A stretch of DNA of 64,000 nt, taken from the NCBI GenBank assembly GCA_947472885.1, contig CANJBX010000003.1:28700-92699 (forward strand), written 5' to 3'. The notes beneath the pieces were generated by a model. That model was given only the letters and a program-made list of their open reading frames with translations. It was not told the DNA's origin and ran no database searches. Below, one piece after another: positions 54,520 through 64,000 of the stretch; position 1 is the stretch's first letter, and each line of letters starts with the position of its first letter. The stretch comes from Hyphomicrobiaceae bacterium (lineage in GTDB: Bacteria; Pseudomonadota; Alphaproteobacteria; Rhizobiales; Xanthobacteraceae). The position numbers were made by a program, and so were the translations under genes.

Positions 54520-55406
54520 TTCGTGTTCCGCACCGCGTGCAGATGCGCGGGCTCGGCGACCGGCGTTGTCACTTCAAAGCGGCGGCCGTGCTGTAGCGAA
54601 GGAATGCGTCCGCGCACGGTCGCGACCATTGCCGGGTCAATGTCGGCAAACGTGACGCCCGGTTCGGTACCGCCTTCGGCGATGACCTTGCCCCATGGAT
54701 CGACGACGATGGAATGGCCGAAGGTTTCGCGGCCATCCTCATGCTTGCCGCCTTGCGCGGCCGCCATCACGTAAGCGCCATTCTCGATGGCGCGCGCGCG
54801 CATCAGTGTGTTCCAGTGCGCTTCGCCAGTCTGCTTGGTGAACGCCGCCGGAATGGCGATGAACGACGCGCCGGCTTCGGCCAGTGCGCGATAAAGCGCC
54901 GGAAAGCGCAGGTCGTAGCAGATCGTAATGCCGAGCCGGCCCCACGGCAGATCCGCCGCGGCGGCGACGTCGCCGGCCTTGTAGCTCTTGGACTCGCGAT
55001 AGCTTTCGCCGCCGACGAGATCGACATCGAACATATGGATCTTGTCATAGCGCGCGGCGATATCGCCCTTGGGATCGATCACGAAGGCGCGGTTGGCGGC
55101 GTGTTCTTTCGCGACGCGAATCGCCAGCGAGCCGATGTGCAGCCAGATGCCGTGCTTGCGCGCAGTCTCACGGAACGTCGCGAGGCTGGTGTCCTTGTCT
55201 TCCTCGGCAATCAGCGTGAGCAATTCGTCGCGCGAGCGCACGCACAGGTTCGTCATCTCCGGCGTCTGCACATAGTCTGCGCCGCCGGCCTTCGCTTCGC
55301 CGATCAGCTTCACCGCGGTGTCGATGTTGGCCGCGGGCGTGCGCCCGGAGCGCATCCCGACAAGGCCGACGCGGAACGTGGCGGATTGGCCGGTGGAGGA
55401 TGTCAT
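54516..55406 (-). CDS. Carbon-nitrogen hydrolase family protein (Nit2/omega-amidase type)
   Basis: This is a nitrilase-superfamily amidohydrolase, 296 aa. The catalytic triad is visible as Glu in VQTPEMTNL, Lys in YDKIHMFD, and Cys in TICYDLRFPALYRALAEAGAS. This pattern fits Nit1/Nit2-like enzymes that hydrolyse alpha-ketoglutaramate or deaminated glutathione. It lies between grxC and the DUF1178 gene, all in one direction and 6 bp from grxC. A glutathione-repair role fits the grxC neighbour. Confidence 0.9.
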   Translation of the reverse strand: MTSSTGQSATFRVGLVGMRSGRTPAANIDTAVKLIGEAKAGGADYVQTPEMTNLCVRSRDELLTLIAEEDKDTSLATFRETARKHGIWLHIGSLAIRVAKEHAANRAFVIDPKGDIAARYDKIHMFDVDLVGGESYRESKSYKAGDVAAAADLPWGRLGITICYDLRFPALYRALAEAGASFIAIPAAFTKQTGEAHWNTLMRARAIENGAYVMAAAQGGKHEDGRETFGHSIVVDPWGKVIAEGGTEPGVTFADIDPAMVATVRGRIPSLQHGRRFEVTTPVAEPAHLHAVRNTK

Positions 55407-55412
55407 GCGTAC

Positions 55413-55673
55413 TCAGCCCGCCGCCAGCAGCGGATCGAGCTTGCCGTCGTGTTCGAGTTCATAGAGTTCGTCGCAGCCGCCGACGTGGGTCTGGCCGATG
55501 AAAATCTGCGGCACGGTCGTGCGGCCGTTGGCGCGCGCGAACATTTCCTGACGCTTTTCGGCGTTGCCCATGACATTGAACTCGGTGAATGCCACGCCCT
55601 TCTTGGTCAGAAGTTCCTTGGCGGCGATGCAATAGGGGCAGATCGGGGTCGTGTAGAGTTCGACGGCGGGCAT
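55413..55673 (-). CDS. grxC: Glutaredoxin 3
   Basis: This is a small dithiol glutaredoxin, 86 aa. The CPYC active site (PICPYCIAAKELL) lies near residue 11. The cis-Pro segment TVPQIFIGQTHVGGCDELYEL follows. It is the first of the grxC, carbon-nitrogen hydrolase, DUF1178 transcript and follows comF on the same strand (41-bp gap). Confidence 0.95.
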   Translation of the reverse strand: MPAVELYTTPICPYCIAAKELLTKKGVAFTEFNVMGNAEKRQEMFARANGRTTVPQIFIGQTHVGGCDELYELEHDGKLDPLLAAG

Positions 55674-55714
55674 GTTTCAGGCTTTCGGGGGCGAATTGAT
55701 GTGGTGCTGCAACA

Positions 55715-56527
55715 CTATATGGGGTTGCGCGTACCCTCCACAACCCGCGCAAAAACGAGGACATCGACGCTCAAGGCACCCGCCCGCAGCAGCACGCGGG
55801 CGCAATTATCGACGGTGGCGCCGGAAGTTAGCACGTCGTCCACCAGCACAAGCCGTTTGCCGCGCGCGGCAGCCTTGCCTTCCGGCGGGACGGCGAATGC
55901 GCCCTGCACATTGGCATCGCGTTCGGCCTGATTGAGCCCGACCTGCTGGCGTGTCGCACGCATGCGCCTGAGGATGTCGTAGGCGACCGGGATAGCGCTG
56001 TGGGATGAAATCGTCTGCGCCAGCGCCGCCGACTGGTTGAAGCGCCGCGCCCATTGCCGCCGCCAGTGCAGCGGCACCGGCACCAGCGCGTCGGCGCCTT
56101 CCAGCATTTCCTTACCCGCAAGCGCCATCCAGCGGCCCATGGCCGGCGCGAGATCGATGCGGTCGCCATACTTGAAGGCGTGGACGAGGGTGCGCGCCAC
56201 GTCGTCGTAGCGCACGGCGGCGCGGGCGCGGTTATAGGCCGGCGGATCGGCGATGGCTTCCATCGACAGGATGCCGGGGCCGGGGTCGTAGACGAAGGGA
56301 ATGCCGAGCCGCTCGCAGTAAGGCCGTGCGATGAATGACAGTCGCCCCCAGCAACCGGCGCACAGGCCGCCCTGATCGGCGACCGGATCGCGGCAGGCCG
56401 GACACAGCGGCGGCAGCGCGGTATCGAGCGCGAAGCCCAGCGCGGCGCGCATGCCGGCGGTAAACCGGCGGCCAAGCGTGGACGTTATATTTCGGCCAAC
56501 TTCTCTATCTGTCGCCAGCGGCTCCAT
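55715..56527 (-). CDS. comF: ComF family protein
   Basis: This is a ComF-like phosphoribosyltransferase-fold protein with an N-terminal zinc ribbon, 270 aa. CPACRDPVADQGGLCAGCW is the zinc part, and LVLVDDVLTSGATVDNCARVL is the PRPP-binding loop. I take the Met at 56527 (MEPLATDREVGRN), as the extra 23 residues of the track ORF look non-homologous; a later Met is also possible. It is divergent from the methyltransferase gene. Confidence 0.9.
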   Translation of the reverse strand: MEPLATDREVGRNITSTLGRRFTAGMRAALGFALDTALPPLCPACRDPVADQGGLCAGCWGRLSFIARPYCERLGIPFVYDPGPGILSMEAIADPPAYNRARAAVRYDDVARTLVHAFKYGDRIDLAPAMGRWMALAGKEMLEGADALVPVPLHWRRQWARRFNQSAALAQTISSHSAIPVAYDILRRMRATRQQVGLNQAERDANVQGAFAVPPEGKAAARGKRLVLVDDVLTSGATVDNCARVLLRAGALSVDVLVFARVVEGTRNPI

Positions 56528-56589
56528 GGCGCTATAGCTCCCTGACGCTAGGCTAGCGCCGGCGCGGATACCTCTCAACCGGCCTGACG

Positions 56590-57492
56590 ATGACAAATTC
56601 GCATTTGATCTTTGACCGCAAGCTGATTGCCGCCCGTGCGCGCCGCGCCCGCGCGCTGGGGCCGGCGACGTTCCTGATGGAGCGGGCCGCAGGCGATCTG
56701 GTGGAGCGGCTTGCGGCCGTGCTGCGCGAGTTTCCGCTGGCGCTCGATCTCGGTACGCCGAACGATGCGGTGCGGAATCTCCTGAAGGGTCAGCGCGCCA
56801 TCGGCTCGATCGTCGCCGCGAATGCCAGCGCTGAAAGTCTCGCTTCCCATGGTGGGCCCAAGGTCGTCGCCGACGAAGAAATCCTCCCGTTCGGCAATGC
56901 GAGCTTTGAATTGATCGTTTCCGTGCTGGCGCTGCAAGCGGTCAACGACCTGCCGGGCACGCTCATCCAGATCCGCCGCGCACTCAAGCCGGATGGGCTT
57001 TTCATGGGGGCGGTGTTTGGCGGCAATACGCTGACGGAGCTGCGCGAAAGTTTTTTCTCCGCGGAGGAAGAGATCGAAGGCGGCGCGTCACCGCGCATTG
57101 CACCGTTCCTGGAAGTGCGGGAAGCGGGCGGGCTGCTTCAGCGGGCGGGCTTCGCGCTGCCTGTCGTGGACGTCGATAACATCACCGTGCGCTACGCATC
57201 GCCGTTCTCGCTGATGCGCGATTTGCGCGCGATGGGCGCAACCAATCCGCTGATTGAGCGGCGAAGGAAGCCGTTGCGGCGCGCGACACTGGTGCGGGCG
57301 GCGGAAATCTATGCCGAAAAATTTGGCGAAGCCGACGGCAAGGTGCGCGCCACATTTGATATCGTGTGGTTGTCCGGCTGGGCGCCGCATGAAAGCCAGC
57401 AGAAGCCGCTGGCGCCGGGCTCCGCGACGGCGCGGCTCGCCGATGCGCTCGGCACGTCGGAAATTCCGACCGGCGAGAAAGCAGGAGGTTGA
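56590..57492 (+). CDS. SAM-dependent methyltransferase (NDUFAF5-like)
   Basis: This is a 300-aa methyltransferase related to mitochondrial NDUFAF5/BioC-like proteins. It starts MTNSHLIFDRKLIAARARRARALGPATFLMERAAGDLVERL, with ALDLGTPNDAVRNLL in place of the Gly-rich SAM loop. ILPFGNASFELIVSVLALQAVNDLPGTLIQIRRALKPDGLFMGAVFGGNTL and SLMRDLRAMGATNPL follow. It lies 62 bp from comF and just before the thioesterase gene (1-bp gap), which suggests co-transcription. The target is unknown. Confidence 0.88.
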   Translation: MTNSHLIFDRKLIAARARRARALGPATFLMERAAGDLVERLAAVLREFPLALDLGTPNDAVRNLLKGQRAIGSIVAANASAESLASHGGPKVVADEEILPFGNASFELIVSVLALQAVNDLPGTLIQIRRALKPDGLFMGAVFGGNTLTELRESFFSAEEEIEGGASPRIAPFLEVREAGGLLQRAGFALPVVDVDNITVRYASPFSLMRDLRAMGATNPLIERRRKPLRRATLVRAAEIYAEKFGEADGKVRATFDIVWLSGWAPHESQQKPLAPGSATARLADALGTSEIPTGEKAGG

Positions 57493-57493
57493 G

Positions 57494-57931
57494 ATGTCCG
57501 CACGTCCGCTGCCGCTCTCCCGTGCCGCATTCGCGCACTTTCAAACGATTACGACGCGCTGGATGGACAATGACGTCTACGGCCACGTCAACAACGTGCA
57601 GTATTATTCGTTCTTCGACACCGTGGTGAATGGCTACCTGATCGCGAACGGCGCGCTTGATCCGGAGCGCGGCGCCGTGATCGGCCTCGTGGTCGAGACG
57701 CATTGCAATTATTTCGAGCCGCTGCGTTTCCCGCAGATCGTCGAGGCCGGATTGCGGGTCGCCCATCTCGGCACCAGTTCGGTGCGCTACGAAATCGGAT
57801 TGTTTGAAAGCGATGCCGATGCTGCCGCCGCGCAGGGGCATTTCGTGTACGTCTACGTTGACCGTGCGACGCGGCGGCCGGTCTTGCTTCCCGAATTGCT
57901 GCGGACGGCGCTGGCGCCGCTGACAGCCTAG
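57494..57931 (+). CDS. Acyl-CoA thioesterase (4HBT hotdog family)
   Basis: This is a hotdog-fold thioesterase, 145 aa. TRWMDNDVYGHVNNVQYYSFFDTVVNGYLI contains the catalytic Asp and the HVNNVQYY motif. The start at 57494 (MSARPLPLSR) follows GCAGGAGG; the track ORF starts 80 codons upstream in another gene. It is close to the methyltransferase gene and convergent with mutT. It probably hydrolyses acyl-CoA. Confidence 0.9.
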   Translation: MSARPLPLSRAAFAHFQTITTRWMDNDVYGHVNNVQYYSFFDTVVNGYLIANGALDPERGAVIGLVVETHCNYFEPLRFPQIVEAGLRVAHLGTSSVRYEIGLFESDADAAAAQGHFVYVYVDRATRRPVLLPELLRTALAPLTA

Positions 57932-57942
57932 ATCGTGTTTTC

Positions 57943-58341
57943 TTATAGCAGGGAAGTGAGATGCGAGATCAGCGGCAGGTCCGCCGGCGGCATCGGATAG
58001 TCTCTCAGCTTTGCAGGCTTCACCCAGGTTAGTTGCTGGCCTTCCAGCGGGGTGACGAAGCCTTCCCAGCGGCGGCAGACGTAGAGCGGCATCAGCAACT
58101 GGAAGTCCTCGTAAGTGTGGCTCGCAAAAGTCAAAGGTGCAAGACAGGCCTCCTTCACGACGATGCCGAGTTCTTCCCTTAATTCGCGGATGAGCGCCTC
58201 TTCAGGCCGCTCGCCCTGTTCCACCTTGCCGCCCGGAAACTCCCACAGGCCGGCCATCGAGCGGCCCTCGGGCCGTTGCGCGATCAGCACGCGGCCGTCG
58301 GTATCGATCAGCGCGCAGGCGGCAACGAGGACGAGTTTCAC
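57943..58341 (-). CDS. mutT: 8-oxo-dGTP diphosphatase (MutT, Nudix)
   Basis: This is a Nudix hydrolase, 132 aa. The box [23 protein letters not shown] matches GX5EX7REUXEEXGU. It starts [38 protein letters not shown]. It cleanses oxidised dGTP. The start overlaps the argJ stop by four bases. This argJ-mutT arrangement recurs in related bacteria (recalled, not checked). Confidence 0.92.
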   Translation of the reverse strand: MKLVLVAACALIDTDGRVLIAQRPEGRSMAGLWEFPGGKVEQGERPEEALIRELREELGIVVKEACLAPLTFASHTYEDFQLLMPLYVCRRWEGFVTPLEGQQLTWVKPAKLRDYPMPPADLPLISHLTSLL

Positions 58342-59579
58342 GAGCGATAATCGCCGTTGATGGCGACGTATTCCTTGGTGAGGTCGCAGGTGAGGATGCG
58401 GTCGCGGCCCTTGCCCATGCCGAGTGCGACTTTCAGGAAAATCTCCGGCTTTTTCATTTCCGCGGAAACTTTCGCTTCGTCGTAGGACGGATCGCGCATG
58501 CCTTTGTGTGCAACGCGGATGCCGCCGAACCAGATCGAGAGCTTGTCGCGATCCGCCGGTTCGCCAGCCTTGCCGACGGCCATCACGACGCGGCCCCAGT
58601 TGGCATCCTCACCGGCGATGGCGGTCTTCACCAGCGGTGAGTTTGCAATCGAGCGCGCGATCCTGCGCGCGGACGCCTTCGACGCTGCGCCCTCGACGAC
58701 GATCTCGACGAGCTTGCGCGCGCCTTCGCCGTCGCGGGCGATCTGTTCGGAAAGATTGGCAAGCACTTTTTCAAACGCCCTGGCGAACGCCTTGAGGCGC
58801 GGGTCGCTGGCGCGGGTGATCTTCGGTGCGCCGCGCGTGGCGGCGGCGCCGGTCGCGAATGCGAGCAGCGTGTCGGAGGTGGAGGTGTCGCCATCGATCG
58901 TTACGGCGTTGAATGTATCGTCGACCGTTTTCTTCAGGAGGCCCTGCAAGGCCGCCGCCGACAATGGCGCATCGGTGAACACGTAGGCCAGCATGGTCGC
59001 CATGTCCGGCGCGATCATGCCGGCGCCCTTGGCGATGCCGTTGATCGTTACCGTCGTCTTGCCGAGCTTCGCCGTGGCGGTGGCAACTTTCGGAAACGTG
59101 TCCGTCGTCATGATCGCCTTGGCGGCGGCGAGCCAGTAGTCGCCCTTGGCGTTGGCGACGAGGCTGTCCATCACGCCTTCGAAGGCTTGCACCTTCAGCG
59201 GTTCGCCGATCACGCCGGTCGATGACAGGAAAATCTCGGCCTCCTTGCAGCCGGCAGCCTTCGCCGCCAGCTTCGCAGTGAACTGCACGGCGGCGCGGCC
59301 GGTCTTGCCGGTGAAGGCATTGGCGTTGCCGGAGTTGACGACGAGGACGCGCGCCTTGCCGCCCTTGAGCTTCGCACGGCACCAATCGACCGGCGCAGAA
59401 GGGCACTTCGAGCGCGTCAGCACGCCGGCGACGGCGGTGCCGGGATCGAGCAGCGTGAGGAGTACATCGGTGCGGCCCGCATACTTGATGCCGGCAGCGG
59501 CGGTCGCGAGGCGGATGCCTTCGATTTCCGGCATCTTCGGGACGTCGGTCGGGGCGAGGGGGGAAACTTGCGTGGTCAT
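58338..59579 (-). CDS. argJ: Bifunctional ornithine acetyltransferase/N-acetylglutamate synthase
   Basis: This is ArgJ, 413 aa, which recycles acetyl groups in arginine synthesis. Autocleavage into alpha and beta chains is expected at Ala194-Thr195 in [23 protein letters not shown] precedes it and [18 protein letters not shown] follows. [18 protein letters not shown] and [11 protein letters not shown] at the C-terminus are typical. It is followed by mutT and preceded by the parvulin gene across a 138-bp repeat-rich gap. Confidence 0.95.
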   Translation of the reverse strand: MTTQVSPLAPTDVPKMPEIEGIRLATAAAGIKYAGRTDVLLTLLDPGTAVAGVLTRSKCPSAPVDWCRAKLKGGKARVLVVNSGNANAFTGKTGRAAVQFTAKLAAKAAGCKEAEIFLSSTGVIGEPLKVQAFEGVMDSLVANAKGDYWLAAAKAIMTTDTFPKVATATAKLGKTTVTINGIAKGAGMIAPDMATMLAYVFTDAPLSAAALQGLLKKTVDDTFNAVTIDGDTSTSDTLLAFATGAAATRGAPKITRASDPRLKAFARAFEKVLANLSEQIARDGEGARKLVEIVVEGAASKASARRIARSIANSPLVKTAIAGEDANWGRVVMAVGKAGEPADRDKLSIWFGGIRVAHKGMRDPSYDEAKVSAEMKKPEIFLKVALGMGKGRDRILTCDLTKEYVAINGDYRS

Positions 59580-59617
59580 GAATCACTACGATCAATGATG
59601 AGGATGCACGCTCTTAC

Positions 59618-59645
59618 CACCTCTCCCCGCTTGCGGGGAGAGGTG
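59618..59645. repeat. Perfect palindrome, 13-bp stem
   Basis: CACCTCTCCCCGC-TT-GCGGGGAGAGGTG is a perfect 13-bp inverted repeat with a 2-nt loop. It lies downstream of the parvulin gene (stop at 59718) and upstream of argJ. It probably forms a termination or processing hairpin. Confidence 0.7.
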
Positions 59646-59668
59646 AAGAAGAGTGTTCCCGAAACGAA

Positions 59669-59693
59669 ATCGCCGGGCGCGAGGCCCGGCGAT
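59669..59693. repeat. Palindromic repeat sharing its arms with the 24562 unit
   Basis: ATCGCCGGGC-GCGAG-GCCCGGCGAT is a perfect 10-bp inverted repeat. The arms match the ATCGCCGGG/CCCGGCGAT of the unit at 24563-24585, so both are members of one dispersed family. It lies 25 bp past the parvulin stop, as expected for a terminator. Confidence 0.65.
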
Positions 59694-59717
59694 AACAAAA
59701 CGATATGATCGGCGAAT

Positions 59718-60617
59718 TTACTTCTTCGTCGGCGCCGCGGTCGGTGCGGGCGCGGCTGGCTTTGCGGGAGCAGCCGGGGCGGCGGGCGCTGCCGCTGCGG
59801 TCTTCTCGATCTTGGCGGAAGCGCGCAGCTTGGCGACGAGATCGGACTGCGCCTTGCGGGCGACGAATGTCTCGAGCTGGTCCTTGACCTGTTCGAAAGT
59901 TGGCACCGGCTTCTTGCGGCGGTCCTCAAGCTTGATGATGTGCCAGCCGAACTGCGACTTCACCGGCTCGGAAATCTTGCCCTTCTCGAGCTTGAATGCC
60001 GCTTCGGCAAATTCCGGCACCATCTGTTCCTTGGTGAAATAGCCGAGGTCGCCGCCGCTCTGGGCAGCGCCCGGCTCGGTCGATTTGGTCTTGGCGGTCT
60101 CAGCGAAGTCCGCGCCCTTCTTGAGGTCGGCCACGACGGCCTTCGCTTCGTCCTCGGTCTTCACCAGGATGTGGCGCGCGGAAACCTCTTCCTCGGTCGC
60201 CATCTGCTTGGTGGCATCGTCGTAGACCTTGCGCATGGCGTCGTCAGTGACGGCCTTCTGCGCGACATTGCGCAGCAGCAGTTCCATCAGCACCTTGTTG
60301 CGCATCATGGCGAAGCGGCGCTTGAAGTCGTCGCTCGCGCTGGTGCCCTGCACCTCGGCGTCCTGCGCCAGCAGGATCATGTCGGTCATGTAGCTGATGA
60401 GATATTCGCGCTTGGCGTCGCCCGCGATGCCCTGCGGCAGATTTGGTCCGATGTCTTCTTCCGCGAGCTGCAGGTCGCTCTGGCGGATTTCCGCGCCGTT
60501 GACCTTGGCGATCACCGGATCGGGCGCCTGGGCTTTTGCGGTGAAGGTGAGGGCAAGCAGCATCGCGGTGGCAATCGCGGCCCGTTTGGCGGGCAACAAG
60601 GTCGGGTTCGTCAACAT
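59718..60617 (-). CDS. Parvulin-type peptidyl-prolyl cis-trans isomerase
   Basis: This is a periplasmic SurA/PrsA-like folding factor, 299 aa. A signal peptide ends near residue 30 (LLALTFTAKAQ). A SurA_N-like segment follows (VIAKVNGAEIRQSDLQLAEEDIG). The rotamase domain has VSARHILVKTEDEAKAV, GGDLGYFTKEQMVPEFAEAAF and SQFGWHIIKLEDRR. The C-terminus is a low-complexity Ala/Pro tail (APAAPAAPAKPAAPAPTAAPTKK). It is divergent from secA, fitting a secretion-linked function. Confidence 0.92.
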   Translation of the reverse strand: MLTNPTLLPAKRAAIATAMLLALTFTAKAQAPDPVIAKVNGAEIRQSDLQLAEEDIGPNLPQGIAGDAKREYLISYMTDMILLAQDAEVQGTSASDDFKRRFAMMRNKVLMELLLRNVAQKAVTDDAMRKVYDDATKQMATEEEVSARHILVKTEDEAKAVVADLKKGADFAETAKTKSTEPGAAQSGGDLGYFTKEQMVPEFAEAAFKLEKGKISEPVKSQFGWHIIKLEDRRKKPVPTFEQVKDQLETFVARKAQSDLVAKLRASAKIEKTAAAAPAAPAAPAKPAAPAPTAAPTKK

Positions 60618-60901
60618 CGAAGGGTTTTCCTGTCAGCCGGGGCACATGCGGCGAATGGCGGCGGGACACTCGCCCAGATGCGCCGATTTGGCAACGTGGA
60701 ACTCAATCACTTCCAAGTGCCTGAAGTGAATAAAGTTTAACGGTTACCCATGATTGACAAGCCTGCAACCCACTCCTATTTACGCCCCAATTCAACTGCC
60801 CGTCAGGCGTGGAAATTCGCCTTTTAGCCACCCAAATAGTGCTGCATAACCTGACGGATAGCGTCGGTCTTACCGCCGGGCGCTGAGAAAAGGATTTCTG
60901 C

Positions 60902-63686
<2,785 letters not shown>

Positions 63687-63691
<5 letters not shown>

Positions 63692-63711
63692 GGGCGGACG
63701 ACGCCCTCATG
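63687..63711 (+). terminator. Hairpin overlapping the secA stop codon
   Basis: CATGAGGGCG-GACGA-CGCCCTCATG is a perfect 10-bp inverted repeat whose left arm contains the secA TGA. There is no T-run after it. It may end or stabilise the secA transcript. Confidence 0.5.
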
Positions 63712-63857
63712 TGAATACGCCATCCCACCACTTCTCCTTCTTGCCCGAACCGCACGGCCAATGCTGTTCGCTGGATGAAAAACTGTGATTTGACGCTGGT
63801 TTAGTCGGCCGACTGCAATCGGGTTCAGCACGCTCACTGCGTCGCATGGATGTCTTA

Positions 63858-64000
63858 GAGTCTGTTCGGAAAGTTCAAGCAGGATTGCTTAGCTTTCTCA
63901 CCATGAGTCGGATCGAGGCGAGACGCAAGAACGCGAGCGCTTTTCCATTCAGGCACTCCCAGTCCTTGGCGAGCCTGCGGCATCTGCCAAGCCATGCGAA
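63858..64000 (-). mobile_element. IS5-family (IS427-like) insertion sequence, right part only
   Basis: The element's terminal inverted repeat appears to start at GAGTCTGTTCGGAAAG (63858), preceded by CTTA, which could be a target duplication. The transposase C-terminus runs to the window edge. The other end and any target duplication lie outside, so it cannot be confirmed as intact. Confidence 0.75.
63875..64000 (-). CDS. IS5-family transposase, C-terminal fragment in window
   Basis: These are the last 41 codons of a transposase read from the minus strand; the track omits it because the ORF is open at the window edge. FAWLGRCRRLAKDWECLNGK and ALAFLRLASIRLMVRKLSNPA end in TGA. This is the conserved C-terminus of IS5-family (IS427 group) DDE transposases. 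Whether the rest is complete is not visible. Confidence 0.82.
   Translation of the reverse strand, partial: FAWLGRCRRLAKDWECLNGKALAFLRLASIRLMVRKLSNPA

Overview
The window is high-GC alphaproteobacterial chromosome, most likely order Hyphomicrobiales (Bradyrhizobium, Afipia, Pseudolabrys or Xanthobacteraceae type). This is inferred from the housekeeping genes (lysC, ptsP, prfA, prmC and a DUF4167 gene in a row; argJ, mutT, a parvulin gene and secA together), from a PhaR-type PHB regulator, and from short palindromic repeats of a kind common in rhizobial genomes. No tRNA, rRNA or CRISPR array was seen. The species cannot be fixed from the sequence.

Left half (1 to about 32,060): a catabolic and transport region. 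It opens with a truncated GMC oxidoreductase. A branched-chain-amino-acid-type ABC importer follows, with two tandem paralogous binding proteins and one LivHMGF set. Two SDR dehydrogenases come next. A minus-strand operon then carries a Bug/TctC-type solute-binding protein, hyuA and hyuB, divergent from a LysR regulator with a perfect 16-bp palindrome in the shared promoter. After that comes an operon of amidohydrolase, Rieske ferredoxin, two-domain permease and ATPase, with its likely binding protein transcribed divergently. Next are an operon of D-2-hydroxyacid dehydrogenase and enolase-superfamily dehydratase, and a second amidohydrolase. A further operon holds a feruloyl-CoA synthase-like ligase, a second Bug protein, two pita-bread (M24) proteins that lack the peptidase metal ligands, and another hydroxyacid dehydrogenase. 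It is divergent from an MmgE/PrpD gene. Together these suggest uptake and breakdown of organic acids, amides or aromatic acids. The actual substrates cannot be read from the sequence.

Right half (about 32,060 to 63,700): mostly core genes. They include a DUF1345 membrane protein, polyprenyl synthase (ispA type), mtgA, rpmF, a gamma-glutamyltransferase, a degenerate GGDEF/EAL protein, and the PHB genes phaR, phaA and phaB. Then follow gloB, two methyltransferases, a DUF4167 protein, prmC-prfA-ptsP, lysC, ubiG, transporters, RidA, a nitrilase-family protein, grxC, comF, a thioesterase, mutT, argJ, a parvulin PPIase and secA. A 554-bp gap between DUF4167 and prmC holds strong inverted repeats and a T-run on the plus strand, and may encode a structured RNA.

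Right edge: the window ends inside an IS5-family (IS427-like) insertion sequence, of which only the transposase C-terminus is visible.
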